Of a stretch of 64,000 bases of DNA, positions 8,065 to 15,512 are shown piece after piece. Under the pieces are notes generated by a model. The model was not told the DNA's origin. It searched no databases and saw nothing but the letters and a program-made list of their open reading frames with translations. The stretch is taken from contig OY282383.1 of assembly GCA_958295855.1 (NCBI GenBank), positions 1,340,481 through 1,404,480 of the forward strand, in the 5' to 3' direction. Source of the DNA: an uncultured Poribacteria bacterium (GTDB lineage Bacteria > Poribacteria > WGA-4E > WGA-3G). Positions within the stretch are counted from its first letter, which is position 1, and each line of letters starts with the position of its first letter. The position numbers and the translations under genes were made by a program.

Positions 8065-8715
8065 TTATTTTAGTAGTCCAGCTCGTTCTGCCAAATACCG
8101 AGCCGCTTCAGTGTCACTAGTACCTTCCATCCACGCGACAAAATCAACGACATTATACGCACCATCTTTACATTCCATGCAGCACCAATACTCATACTTA
8201 CCTGTTTTGACGTACTTCATCAGATGAAAATCCTGGCTGCTACATTTCGGGCAGTAGCCGTTACCCCACTCGTCAACAAATACGCCATAGTCGTTTAGTA
8301 CATCTTCCAGTTCATAAACCTCTTTCACCATTTCTACCAGTTCTAGGTAAGGGATTTCTGTGGGCGTGTCTGCTTCCTGTTCACCTTCTGTCTCTGTTTC
8401 ATCGTAGGTTGTTTCCGCTAGGGGTGCCTCTAGCGTCTCGAGCCATTCCCAAAACGCGGCTTCTTCTTCGGGAAAGAACTCAGGCTCGGCGAGCGGCTCG
8501 TCCTGCGGGGCACCCCGGTCTTGCGTTTCAGATGGGGTGAAAACGACAGGCGGTTGCGTCACTTCTACCTGTGTCGTGCGAACAGGCTTCGGTCCATAAG
8601 GGGCAGCTTTATAGATTTTTATCACTTCGGGCGGAGGCTTTTCTCTCGCCAGCCAAAGTCCTATCAAACCGCCGATGCACAGGAGGCTGAGGATAAAAAT
8701 AAAGCGGGATTTCAT
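8065..8715 (-). CDS. Membrane-anchored zinc-ribbon protein, paralogue 2 (CHC2-like)
   Basis: Same plan as its neighbours: a membrane helix (FIFILSLLCIGGLIGLWLAR), the sequence EKPPPEVIKIYKAAPY, an acidic linker rich in Glu, Pro and Thr, and a ribbon with CPKC and CMEC pairs 18 residues apart, ending YNVVDFVAWMEGTSDTEAA. The first ~40 residues are nearly identical among the three copies while linkers diverge, which suggests recent duplication or gene conversion of the 5' ends. The 55 bases before the ATG match those before paralogues 1 and 3. Function not known. Confidence 0.75.
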   Translation of the reverse strand: MKSRFIFILSLLCIGGLIGLWLAREKPPPEVIKIYKAAPYGPKPVRTTQVEVTQPPVVFTPSETQDRGAPQDEPLAEPEFFPEEEAAFWEWLETLEAPLAETTYDETETEGEQEADTPTEIPYLELVEMVKEVYELEDVLNDYGVFVDEWGNGYCPKCSSQDFHLMKYVKTGKYEYWCCMECKDGAYNVVDFVAWMEGTSDTEAARYLAERAGLLK

Positions 8716-8763
8716 TGTATTTCTCCTTCCTTGGAGCCACTAAGAGACTCTTGTATATTCCAA

Positions 8764-8985
8764 TCAAATGGTCTGAATCTCCTGAATCTCTAACGGGGCG
8801 TTCCCTTTGTTCGTGAACTCAAACCGTTTGAGAATCTTTTCGCCGACGATGAAAGCGTTGGGAAATTCATGCGAGATACTTTCAAAAGCAATCTCCGGGG
8901 TTCTGTTGGGGTTACAGCCTGTCACGAGCACGCCTCCGATGCTGCAGCCTGCAGCGAGAAAAAGTGTTAAGAGTTTGAGCGTCAT
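8764..8985 (-). pseudogene. Truncated DUF1573-like lipoprotein
   Basis: Starts with a lipoprotein-like signal (LFLAAGCSIGGVLVTGCNP) and continues FANAFIVGEKI-type sequence with RFEFTNKGNAPLEIQEIQT, which resembles the first strands of DUF1573 domains, then stops. Intact family members go on for at least 60 residues past this point with a conserved cysteine. The stop arises where the next duplicated unit begins. The product might still be exported but would be a fragment. Confidence 0.6.
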
Positions 8986-8999
8986 TCTTGTTTTTTTCC

Positions 9000-9665
9000 T
9001 TATTTTATCAGCCCTGCGCGTTCTGCCAAATACCGAGTGGCTTCGGGGTCATCGATGCCTTCCATCCACGCCACAAACTCGGTAACCCCGCCACCTGGCC
9101 ATTCACAATCCATACAGGCCCATTCATTATGGTTATCTGTTCGGGATTGTATCAGTACAAAATCGGTGCGTGCGCATTTCGGACAGGTGCCTTTCCCAAG
9201 TTCATCTACGTAGATACCGTACTCATTGAGGACAGATTCCATATCGTATACGTCTGCCACCATTCTGGCTAATTCCGGGTATGGAATTTCTGTGGCGGTG
9301 TCTGTCTCAGGTTCTACGACATCTTCGCGTTCTTCAGAGAGGTTTTCCCCAGCGAGTTCGGTTTCCAGCAACTCGAGCCATTCCCAGAAGTCGTCGTCTT
9401 CAGGCATTTGCTCAGCGTCTTCTTCTGATAACACTTCATTTGTTTGAATGCCATCAGAATAGGCCGTAGATGCTGTTTCCGCAACCGGGACAGATCTAGG
9501 GGAGTGAGTGCTTTCACCTGCTGTGGCACGTGTTGATTTTGGCACGTATGGGGCAGCTTTATAGATTTTTATCACTTCGGGCGGAGGCTTTTCTCTCGCC
9601 AACCAAAGTCCTATCAAACCCCCGATGCACAGGAGGCTGAGGATAAAAATAAAGCGGGATTTCAT
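9000..9665 (-). CDS. Membrane-anchored zinc-ribbon protein, paralogue 3 (CHC2-like)
   Basis: The 221-residue copy next to the intact upstream gene, so probably the founder of the array. It has the shared membrane helix, an acidic linker, and a C-terminal ribbon with CPKC and CMDC pairs 17 residues apart, then VTEFVAWMEGIDDPEATRYL. Its ATG overlaps the stop of the 9662-10759 gene by ATGA, so the two are translationally coupled. The same coupling sequence was carried along into the two other copies. Function not known. Confidence 0.75.
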   Translation of the reverse strand: MKSRFIFILSLLCIGGLIGLWLAREKPPPEVIKIYKAAPYVPKSTRATAGESTHSPRSVPVAETASTAYSDGIQTNEVLSEEDAEQMPEDDDFWEWLELLETELAGENLSEEREDVVEPETDTATEIPYPELARMVADVYDMESVLNEYGIYVDELGKGTCPKCARTDFVLIQSRTDNHNEWACMDCEWPGGGVTEFVAWMEGIDDPEATRYLAERAGLIK

Positions 9666-10759
9666 TGTATTTCTCCTTCCTTGGAGCCACTAAGGGACTC
9701 TTGTATATTCCAATCAAAGAAATGAGCCGGCAGCCCCTGATTAAAGTCCATTTCTATAACCGTAATAGTTGTAGCCCGGCGCATAAAGCCGTCGGACCGG
9801 TACTCTTTTGCCTCAAAACGTTTGGGATGGGCGATGCCGAGCGTTTCAAGATGAACAAAGTCGCTATATTCCTCAACTAAGCGCAGCCAGTAGCCGTCTT
9901 CATTTGCGTTGGGGGACTCACTTTTGTAATAGTATTCTTCGCGAAAAATCTGGGGTCCGTCTGCGAGACGCACATAGGTTTTCGCCAGAACTCTCTCAAA
10001 GGGGGAGTAGGTGAGGACAAAGACATCCTCGCCATCAACTTCAGCAAGTTCTATTTGCGCTTCGTCTTTGTTAAGGCCCACCGGCGGACGCCGGACAGGG
10101 AAACTGCTCAGCAAACTATCCTCTTCTTCCAAGGTGTCCACGCTAACGTTCCCGATGCATCTAAGGTTGTCGAATTGATGCGCTAGAGTCATCCTGATTC
10201 TTTGATCGGCATTGACGACGCGATATTCTTGCCGTCCGCCATCATAGTAGCGCGCAAAACCGGCGGATGGAAAGGGGGCATCACTGGCAGAAGGAAAGTT
10301 GTCAAAACAGAATATCTCTTGGATGCGAAAGTTGCATTGGGGTGTTTTCCCTTCGGCCACTGGGAGACGCTGAAAGACGAGATTCGTTTCTCGAAAAACA
10401 AAGTACTCGTCAGAATCGTAGAAATCGCCATAGGTTTTGACGTATTCAATGTCTTTCAAAATTTCCTTTCGCAGTGCTTCTGGAGTGGAAGTCTTCTGCG
10501 GTGCGTCCCGGTATTCCTGTTTGCTGTATTCTATGGATGTCTGCATATATTTGCCCTTATCCTCCGGCGGAGTTGGGAAATGCTCGTAACAGAGCAATTT
10601 GAATTCAGCGTCTTGAATGAGGGTCTTTGAAAAACCCAGGATAGCAATCAACGTTTGTGCATCCATCTGCCTGTTCTCCTTTTGCGTCTCTATTTGGGTG
10701 CTTCCCGATTGCGTGCCTGTGAGAAGGAACGCGAAAAGAATCAACGTGAAACATTTCAT
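9662..10759 (-). CDS. Exported LolA-like-fold hypothetical protein
   Basis: Begins MKCFTLILFAFLLTGTQSGS, a signal peptide without a lipobox, and runs about 365 residues of mainly beta sequence. The closing segment ITVIEMDFNQGLPAHFFDW resembles the last strands of LolA/LolB-type outer-membrane lipoprotein-sorting folds, but the family is not certain. I use the second Met (10759) because it starts the hydrophobic stretch directly. Its last codons were duplicated in front of each zinc-ribbon gene. A related tail is also found at 11062. Confidence 0.6.
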   Translation of the reverse strand: MKCFTLILFAFLLTGTQSGSTQIETQKENRQMDAQTLIAILGFSKTLIQDAEFKLLCYEHFPTPPEDKGKYMQTSIEYSKQEYRDAPQKTSTPEALRKEILKDIEYVKTYGDFYDSDEYFVFRETNLVFQRLPVAEGKTPQCNFRIQEIFCFDNFPSASDAPFPSAGFARYYDGGRQEYRVVNADQRIRMTLAHQFDNLRCIGNVSVDTLEEEDSLLSSFPVRRPPVGLNKDEAQIELAEVDGEDVFVLTYSPFERVLAKTYVRLADGPQIFREEYYYKSESPNANEDGYWLRLVEEYSDFVHLETLGIAHPKRFEAKEYRSDGFMRRATTITVIEMDFNQGLPAHFFDWNIQESLSGSKEGEIQ

Positions 10760-11061
10760 GTGCGGCAATTCCTCTCAAAAGAGAGGCGGGCTGCCAATAC
10801 AAACACTATTTTGTCAAAAAAGAAAATCTCACGGGAGCTCCGGGCAAACATCCCACGCGGAAGACAACCCCGCTTCAGGAATGCGCCGCTTCCGTTTCAC
10901 TTTATTTATAGCAATTCGCGTGCCAATGTGAGAAACGCAACCGTTACGGGATAGAACCTTTTTCCTACTCGGCAGAAATTGCCCCACTCGGCAGATTTTG
11001 CCTAGTAGACTCGGCAGAATCTGCCGAGTTGCAGGAGAGGTAGCTGCCTTTTGTTTTCGGT
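10760..11061. other. Gap with a triplicated CGGCAGA motif
   Basis: No gene seen. At 10972-11031 the motif ACTCGGCAGA occurs three times, the last as a near-perfect 21-bp palindrome (about 11009-11029). It might be a regulatory site or a hairpin. It is not followed by a T-run. Confidence 0.4.
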
Positions 11062-11325
11062 TTAGTGCACTTCTGGATCAAAATCAAAAAAATTAGCAGG
11101 GAGTCCTTGGTTGAATGCCATTGTCCTTGCTCGGAGCTCATTATTCCCTTGCCAATAGTAGAGATAGGCATCGTTTCCGAGAAATTGTCCCTCGGGAATT
11201 TGCTCTACCATTTGAATGCGTATCCAGCAGGCGAAAAGCAGGATAACACCGAGCCGCAGGTATCTGCTGAGTTTTCCTGAAGGTGCTGCGACTTTCCGGA
11301 TGAAGGATAAGACGCTTTTTCTCAT
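11062..11325 (-). pseudogene. STT3-like N-terminal relic fused to a LolA-like tail
   Basis: The first ~60 residues have one membrane helix (LRLGVILLFACWIRIQM) followed by FLGNDAYLYYWQ, which resembles the N-terminal loop of STT3/AglB oligosaccharyltransferases with its catalytic Asp. Then it switches to AFNQGLPANFFDFD, a close match to the end of the upstream 9662-10759 protein, and stops. Full STT3 proteins exceed 450 residues. It is best read as a deletion chimera rather than a working enzyme. Confidence 0.55.
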
Positions 11326-11561
11326 AGGGTGCTACACTCTATTATGATGTCAAGTCTTTTTTTTGACACACCAGCGTCGGACACACTAGGGATGGCTAGC
11401 GATGCCAACGCTAAAGCATTGGGTTTTGGCGATAGAACATGATAAACACGACGTTGGTTTGATGGAAATCTGTCATGAAAAATCGTTTTTTTCAAAAGCC
11501 GCTAGAAATGGAATGACGAAATAATGCTGTTTTATGACGCTCCCGCCCGCCCTGTTTCCTT
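11326..11561. other. Gap without a recognisable gene
   Basis: AT-rich sequence. Contains half of the palindrome seen at 351-375 (ATGAAAAATCG near 11474) and one GC-rich short repeat at 11541-11560. No conserved ORF. Confidence 0.4.
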
Positions 11562-12398
11562 TTATCGGAAAAGCTGCCAACTTCTCCCGGGCACATCCGC
11601 TCGGAAGACCTCCACATTTCCCCGGTCTGCCATCGTGACATAGCATGTGCACCCATCTGGACCGCCGAAAGCGATATTGGAACAGAGTTTTCCTGTCAAT
11701 TCAACCTCTAATAACACCTCGCCTGCCGGTGAGAGTTTTGCCACTGTGCCTTTGCCGTGCCGAGTGACGTAAAGGTTGCCCTCGATATCGCACCGCATTC
11801 CATCCATATTGAAATCCGGGAACTGAATTAACAACCGCTTGTTGCCGATTTCGCCTTCAGGCGACAGGTCGTACGCCCAGATGTTGCGTTGCACCGATTC
11901 GTTGACATAAAGCAGTTGCTCATCAGGGCTGACCTCAATGCCGTTTGTAGTACCCATGTCTCCTTCCAACAGCGTCACCTCTCCATCCGTATCCACTCGC
12001 CAGATTTGCCCGGTTGACGCGCCCCAATTCGGGTCGCTGGCATAGATAATATCGTTCGCGCCAATGGCAAGGTCATTCGGCTGGTTCATCGTCGGCTCGT
12101 GTGCATGCACGTTGAGCTCCCGCGTCGTCATATCTACCTTCAGGACATTGTGGTTCGTATAGTCCGCGATAAACATGAAGCCTTCGCTGTTGAAACGGAT
12201 ACCGTTGCCGATGCTTTCTGTCGGCAGCTCGACAAAAACGCTCGCCTTACCGTCAGGCGTTACCTTGCCGATGGTGTGTTGGCGTGCGTAGTTAACAGCG
12301 TATAAGTTGCCTTCAGCATCGCACGCCGGTCCCTCGATTCCGGATGTGAATCCGTTGATGGGTGTAAATTCTTGACTGACAAAAAGTGCCTCGTTCAT
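11562..12398 (-). CDS. SMP-30/gluconolactonase-like beta-propeller hydrolase
   Basis: Predicted metal-dependent sugar lactonase. It has the family pattern of repeated blades: EGPACDAEGNLYAVNY near the start (first metal-ligand Glu), GNGIRFNSEGFMFIADYTNH, PNDLAIGANDIIYASDPNW, TNGIEVSPDEQLLYVNES and DGMRCDIEGNLYVTRHGKG, which supply the Asn/Asp ligands. 278 residues is normal, and with no signal peptide it should be cytoplasmic. No sugar operon surrounds it, so the substrate is unknown. Confidence 0.85.
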   Translation of the reverse strand: MNEALFVSQEFTPINGFTSGIEGPACDAEGNLYAVNYARQHTIGKVTPDGKASVFVELPTESIGNGIRFNSEGFMFIADYTNHNVLKVDMTTRELNVHAHEPTMNQPNDLAIGANDIIYASDPNWGASTGQIWRVDTDGEVTLLEGDMGTTNGIEVSPDEQLLYVNESVQRNIWAYDLSPEGEIGNKRLLIQFPDFNMDGMRCDIEGNLYVTRHGKGTVAKLSPAGEVLLEVELTGKLCSNIAFGGPDGCTCYVTMADRGNVEVFRADVPGRSWQLFR

Positions 12399-12634
12399 TT
12401 TTGAGTGCTCCTTGGATTTTCTGTTTATAGGGAGTAGTTTTTAAGCCTATCTATATTTTAGCACAGACACGGATCAAATGGGTGGATTTTTATGAATTCG
12501 TAACAGGATAACCATTTTGATTGCCGGACATTACACCGCAACGCGTAGACTTGCAATTGTCAAATAAGTCATTTAATTCAACACGTGACATACAAGGTGT
12601 TAACCACTGCAAAGCAGGGGGAAAATACCACTTC

Positions 12635-12669
12635 AAAAGCCTCTGAGCCTTTGTGGTTGAGAGGCTTTT
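12635..12669. terminator. Rho-independent-type hairpin, possibly bidirectional
   Basis: Arms AAAAGCCTCT and AGAGGCTTTT enclose a 15-base loop; the plus strand continues with T residues and the minus strand likewise. Confidence 0.6.
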
Positions 12670-12705
12670 TGGCTTTACGCAGGTGTTGGTAATGGTAAAG
12701 TAAAT

Positions 12706-12734
12706 TTGACAAATGGGTAAAAATGTGGTATAAT
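12706..12734 (+). promoter_or_regulatory. Sigma-70-type promoter
   Basis: TTGACA, 17-base spacer, TATAAT: a perfect consensus 31 bases before the start of the 132-residue gene. Confidence 0.85.
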
Positions 12735-12765
12735 TACAGCATATCTTGAACCAAGGAGTTTTGCT

Positions 12766-13164
12766 ATGGAACTGACAAGGAGCGGCGTAAGACAAGCGTT
12801 ACTTGAACTTGATTATTCGCAAGGGGCACTCAGGAACAAACATGCTGCGAATAAATTGGCGGAACGGCTTTGTCTGACGGATGAACAGAGAAATGCCAAA
12901 GATTCGGGGGGCAGACATATTTTATACCAGATGGTAAATGGCGTGATAGTTGCCTTGGTAAAGGAAGGAAAGTTGGTGAGAACCAGGTACGGTCGGATTA
13001 TGGCTACCACTGCGTTAAAGAATATAGTTGTTAACTTTCTGGCAAAACTCTCTTACGAGCCCGTGGAGGTTGAGGTTGTTGAAAACTCAGATAATAACTC
13101 CTTTAGTGTTTTCATTGACATAGGGACACAACATTTAAAGTTTAGTGTAGAGATCTCGGAATAA
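12766..13164 (+). CDS. Hypothetical protein with possible winged-helix N-terminus
   Basis: A 132-residue protein with a consensus promoter and AAGGAG before the ATG. The N-terminal ~85 residues look helical and end VIVALVKEGKLVRTRYGRI, which could be the recognition helix and wing of a winged helix, as in some restriction-associated proteins. The C-terminal part is beta-rich (VEVEVVENSDNNSFSVFIDI). I do not recognise a family. It precedes an ADP-ribosylglycohydrolase relic and an ATPase-nuclease gene on the same strand. Confidence 0.6.
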   Translation: MELTRSGVRQALLELDYSQGALRNKHAANKLAERLCLTDEQRNAKDSGGRHILYQMVNGVIVALVKEGKLVRTRYGRIMATTALKNIVVNFLAKLSYEPVEVEVVENSDNNSFSVFIDIGTQHLKFSVEISE

Positions 13165-13212
13165 AATCCGTAATTTTCAGGTAGGCTTTCGTTGCGCGGA
13201 AGAGGAGGAGAC

Positions 13213-13340
13213 ATGCTAGGTGCGATTATAGGGGACATTGTCGGCTCCATCTATGAGTGGGTGTGGTATTTTCCCCCTGCCTTGCAGTGGTTAACACCTA
13301 TATCGATGAAAACCAAGGATTTTTCTTTCTTGGGTGGGCT
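13213..13340 (+). pseudogene. ADP-ribosylglycohydrolase 5' fragment split by the palindrome
   Basis: With AGGAGGAG just upstream, the ATG at 13213 starts MLGAIIGDIVGSIYEW, the hallmark N-terminus of DraG-type ADP-ribosylglycohydrolases (the GD and SxYE residues help bind Mg). A 34-bp palindrome copy (13264-13297) follows, then SMKTKDFSF, which in intact members comes directly after the YE motif. Homology ends at a family E repeat near 13335, so about 250 residues are missing. Confidence 0.75.
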
Positions 13341-13408
13341 ACGGAAACCCACGGAGTGTGCCTGCTACTTTCAGCGATGCGATACAATAAGTTCCTGGGG
13401 GGAAGGAA

Positions 13409-15049
13409 ATGAAAACGTTTGGTACCCAAGGGCCCGTGAGTCCTGAAGAGAACTATGTCGTTAGCCGTACCGAGGAGCTTGCGGATTTTATCGACCGGGT
13501 GAAGAAGGGCAAATACATCGTCCTCTTCGCACCGCGACAGACAGGCAAGACTACCCTCTTCCGCGCCGCTCTGGATGCTCTCATAGCCGAAGCGTATTTC
13601 CCTATTCAACTGAATTTTGAGTTGTATATAGACTTTCCTGCTTCAGATTTTTATGTCTCTTTCTATAAAAGGCTTCGCGAGCAGATTGCGTGTGTTTTCG
13701 AGAAACGGGGTGCCACGCCTTCTAAGGCGTTAACCCAATTTTTGGATAACACAGAGGTGACAGATGCGGTTACAATGATGGAGTTCTTTAAGCGGCTTGT
13801 CCGTTTTCTGCCCGAGCATGATAATTCGCAAAAAGTTGTTCTCATCATTGACGAGTTTGATGCCATTCCGCGAGGCACTGTACGGGGTTTTCTTCATTCG
13901 CTTCGCTACATCTACCATGAGCAATCAGGTCCCCGATGCCCTTATAGTGTGGGCGTTGTTGGTGTCAAAAACATCACACAACTTGACTACGACCGGTCGA
14001 TCTCGCCACTAAGGGTGTTAACCCCTGCAAAGCAGGGGCAAATACCAATCAATATTCAAGATGAGTTCCATTTGCCCAATTTCACTCTCGCCCAAGTCCG
14101 CGAACTATTTGAGCAGTATACGTGCGAAGTCGGACAAGTTTTCGATGCTGAAGTCATCACTTCTATTCACAAACAGACAGCTGGGCAACCCTTCCTCGTC
14201 AATCGATGCGCCCAGATTCTCACCGAGGAAATGGACATTGCTAAAACCGAAATGGTTACGATGGGGCACTTTTCAAAAGCGCACACGCAGCTTCTTCGCG
14301 AACGGAACACCAACATTGAGCATCTGCTTACCAATATCCGTAGGGACCGCCACTTTGAAAGCCTCCTGATGCGCATCGCCTCTTACGAGAGAGGGTTGCC
14401 GTTCAGTTTGGACAATAACCTCATCAATGAACTTGCAACCTACGGAGTCGTCACAGAAGGTGCTAACGGCATGTGTGAGATCGTCAACCCGATTTATCAG
14501 CATCGCATCTTGCAAGCATTCAAGCCCTTGTTTAACGGGCTGGAGGGAGAATACTTCTCCGAAGAGAGCGGTGCAGACTTTATTGATTACCTCACACCGA
14601 CCGGGGTGATTGAGATGGAACCACTCCTTGATAACTTCCAAGAGTTTATTGCACGAGTCGGCTTCCGTATCCTGCAAGTGCCAGATACGCCACAAGAGTA
14701 TGTCGGGCAACACCTGCTTTACGCCTATCTGGACTATTTTGTCCGCATCGTTGGTGCCGATATGTTTCTTGAAGTCCAAACAGGACGTGGCAGGATAGAC
14801 CTCCTTATTCTCCACAACCAGCGCAAATACATCGTTGAGACAAAGATTTGGGAAGGCGACAGATACTATCAGGCTGGCAAAAAGCAGCTTGGGGCGTATC
14901 TCAAATTAGAAGGTGCACAAGAGGGATATTATATTGTATTTGATCATCGTAACAATCCAGCGTCCCGCGTTGAGACGGAGACGGTGGACGGTTTGACGAT
15001 TCGGAGCTACGTTATTCCTGTACTGCAAGAACGCCCCTCATCAGTTTAG
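13409..15049 (+). CDS. AAA ATPase with C-terminal PD-(D/E)xK nuclease-like domain
   Basis: The N-terminal STAND-like AAA domain has Walker A APRQTGKTT (residues ~40-48) and Walker B VLIIDEFD (~142), then a winged-helix-like middle part. The C-terminus reads GRIDLLIL and, 12 residues on, VETKIW, the D...ExK pattern of PD-(D/E)xK nuclease-like domains in AAA-ATPase_like/DUF1703 relatives. Such proteins are common but have no settled role; a defence or repair role is a guess. The 33-bp palindrome (14014-14046) is read in frame near residue 205 as VLTPAKQGQIPI between two ATPase strands. GGGGAAGGAA precedes the ATG. Confidence 0.8.
   Translation: MKTFGTQGPVSPEENYVVSRTEELADFIDRVKKGKYIVLFAPRQTGKTTLFRAALDALIAEAYFPIQLNFELYIDFPASDFYVSFYKRLREQIACVFEKRGATPSKALTQFLDNTEVTDAVTMMEFFKRLVRFLPEHDNSQKVVLIIDEFDAIPRGTVRGFLHSLRYIYHEQSGPRCPYSVGVVGVKNITQLDYDRSISPLRVLTPAKQGQIPINIQDEFHLPNFTLAQVRELFEQYTCEVGQVFDAEVITSIHKQTAGQPFLVNRCAQILTEEMDIAKTEMVTMGHFSKAHTQLLRERNTNIEHLLTNIRRDRHFESLLMRIASYERGLPFSLDNNLINELATYGVVTEGANGMCEIVNPIYQHRILQAFKPLFNGLEGEYFSEESGADFIDYLTPTGVIEMEPLLDNFQEFIARVGFRILQVPDTPQEYVGQHLLYAYLDYFVRIVGADMFLEVQTGRGRIDLLILHNQRKYIVETKIWEGDRYYQAGKKQLGAYLKLEGAQEGYYIVFDHRNNPASRVETETVDGLTIRSYVIPVLQERPSSV
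14014..14046. repeat. 33-bp palindrome in frame in the AAA ATPase gene
   Basis: Canonical copy with core CCCTGCAAAGCAGGGG. Exactly 33 bases, encoding VLTPAKQGQIP. Confidence 0.95.
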
Positions 15050-15080
15050 ATAAGGTGTTATAGTGATATAGAGCGAAGAT

Positions 15081-15118
15081 ATTGTTGCATTTGCCCCGCT
15101 TTGCGGGGATAGCAATGT
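15081..15118. repeat. Palindrome, short-core form
   Basis: Core CCCCGCTTTGCGGGG flanked by ATTGTTGCAT and its near-complement, between the ATPase and the DUF433 gene. Confidence 0.85.
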
Positions 15119-15139
15119 TTACGAAAGGAACAGCACATC

Positions 15140-15364
15140 ATGCAAGGTCAAATTCCGCATACATTAGCAAAACGAATCGTCTGCGATGTAAACATCCTTA
15201 TAGGGAAACCTGTTATCAGAGGCACACGATTGGCAGTTGAACTTATCATTGACTTGCTGGCACACGGCTGGAGCGAGGCAGAGATTCTTGAGAATTATCC
15301 TCACATTGTGCAAGAGGATATTCGCGCATGTCTGGCGTATGCAAGCGCAGTTTTTAAAACTTAA
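15140..15364 (+). CDS. DUF433 antitoxin-like protein
   Basis: A 74-residue protein with the DUF433 helix-turn-helix pattern: GKPVIRGTRLAVELIIDLLAHGWSEAEIL and YPHIVQEDIRACLAYA. These proteins are usually the antitoxin half of a pair with a DUF5615 PIN-like toxin located directly downstream. Here a family A repeat follows instead and no toxin gene is visible, so it is an orphan. GAAAGGAA lies well placed before the ATG. Confidence 0.85.
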   Translation: MQGQIPHTLAKRIVCDVNILIGKPVIRGTRLAVELIIDLLAHGWSEAEILENYPHIVQEDIRACLAYASAVFKT

Positions 15365-15392
15365 TTCATGGGGAATCTACTCTGTCACCCAT

Positions 15393-15484
15393 CAGAAACC
15401 CGCTTTTGACACAAGGGCATTCACCCCGCTTTGCGGGGGTATTGCCATCTGGGAAAAAGCGGAGCAGAAACCCAATTGACGAAA
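15393..15484 (+). repeat. Family A repeat after the DUF433 gene
   Basis: Nearly identical to the copy at 36180-36274 over its whole length, including the CATTCACCCCGCTTTGCGGG centre. No start codon follows closely, unlike most copies. Confidence 0.9.
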
Positions 15485-15512
15485 GATCGTTAATCAATGC
15501 CTCTCGAGCCCA

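Larger units (their letters stand above)
12399..12765. repeat. Divergent intergenic region: palindrome, hairpin and promoter
   Basis: Holds a 34-bp form of the common palindrome (12596-12629), a terminator-like hairpin (12635-12669) and the promoter of the next gene. No ORF. A terminator between divergently transcribed genes suggests that something was lost here. Confidence 0.7.
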
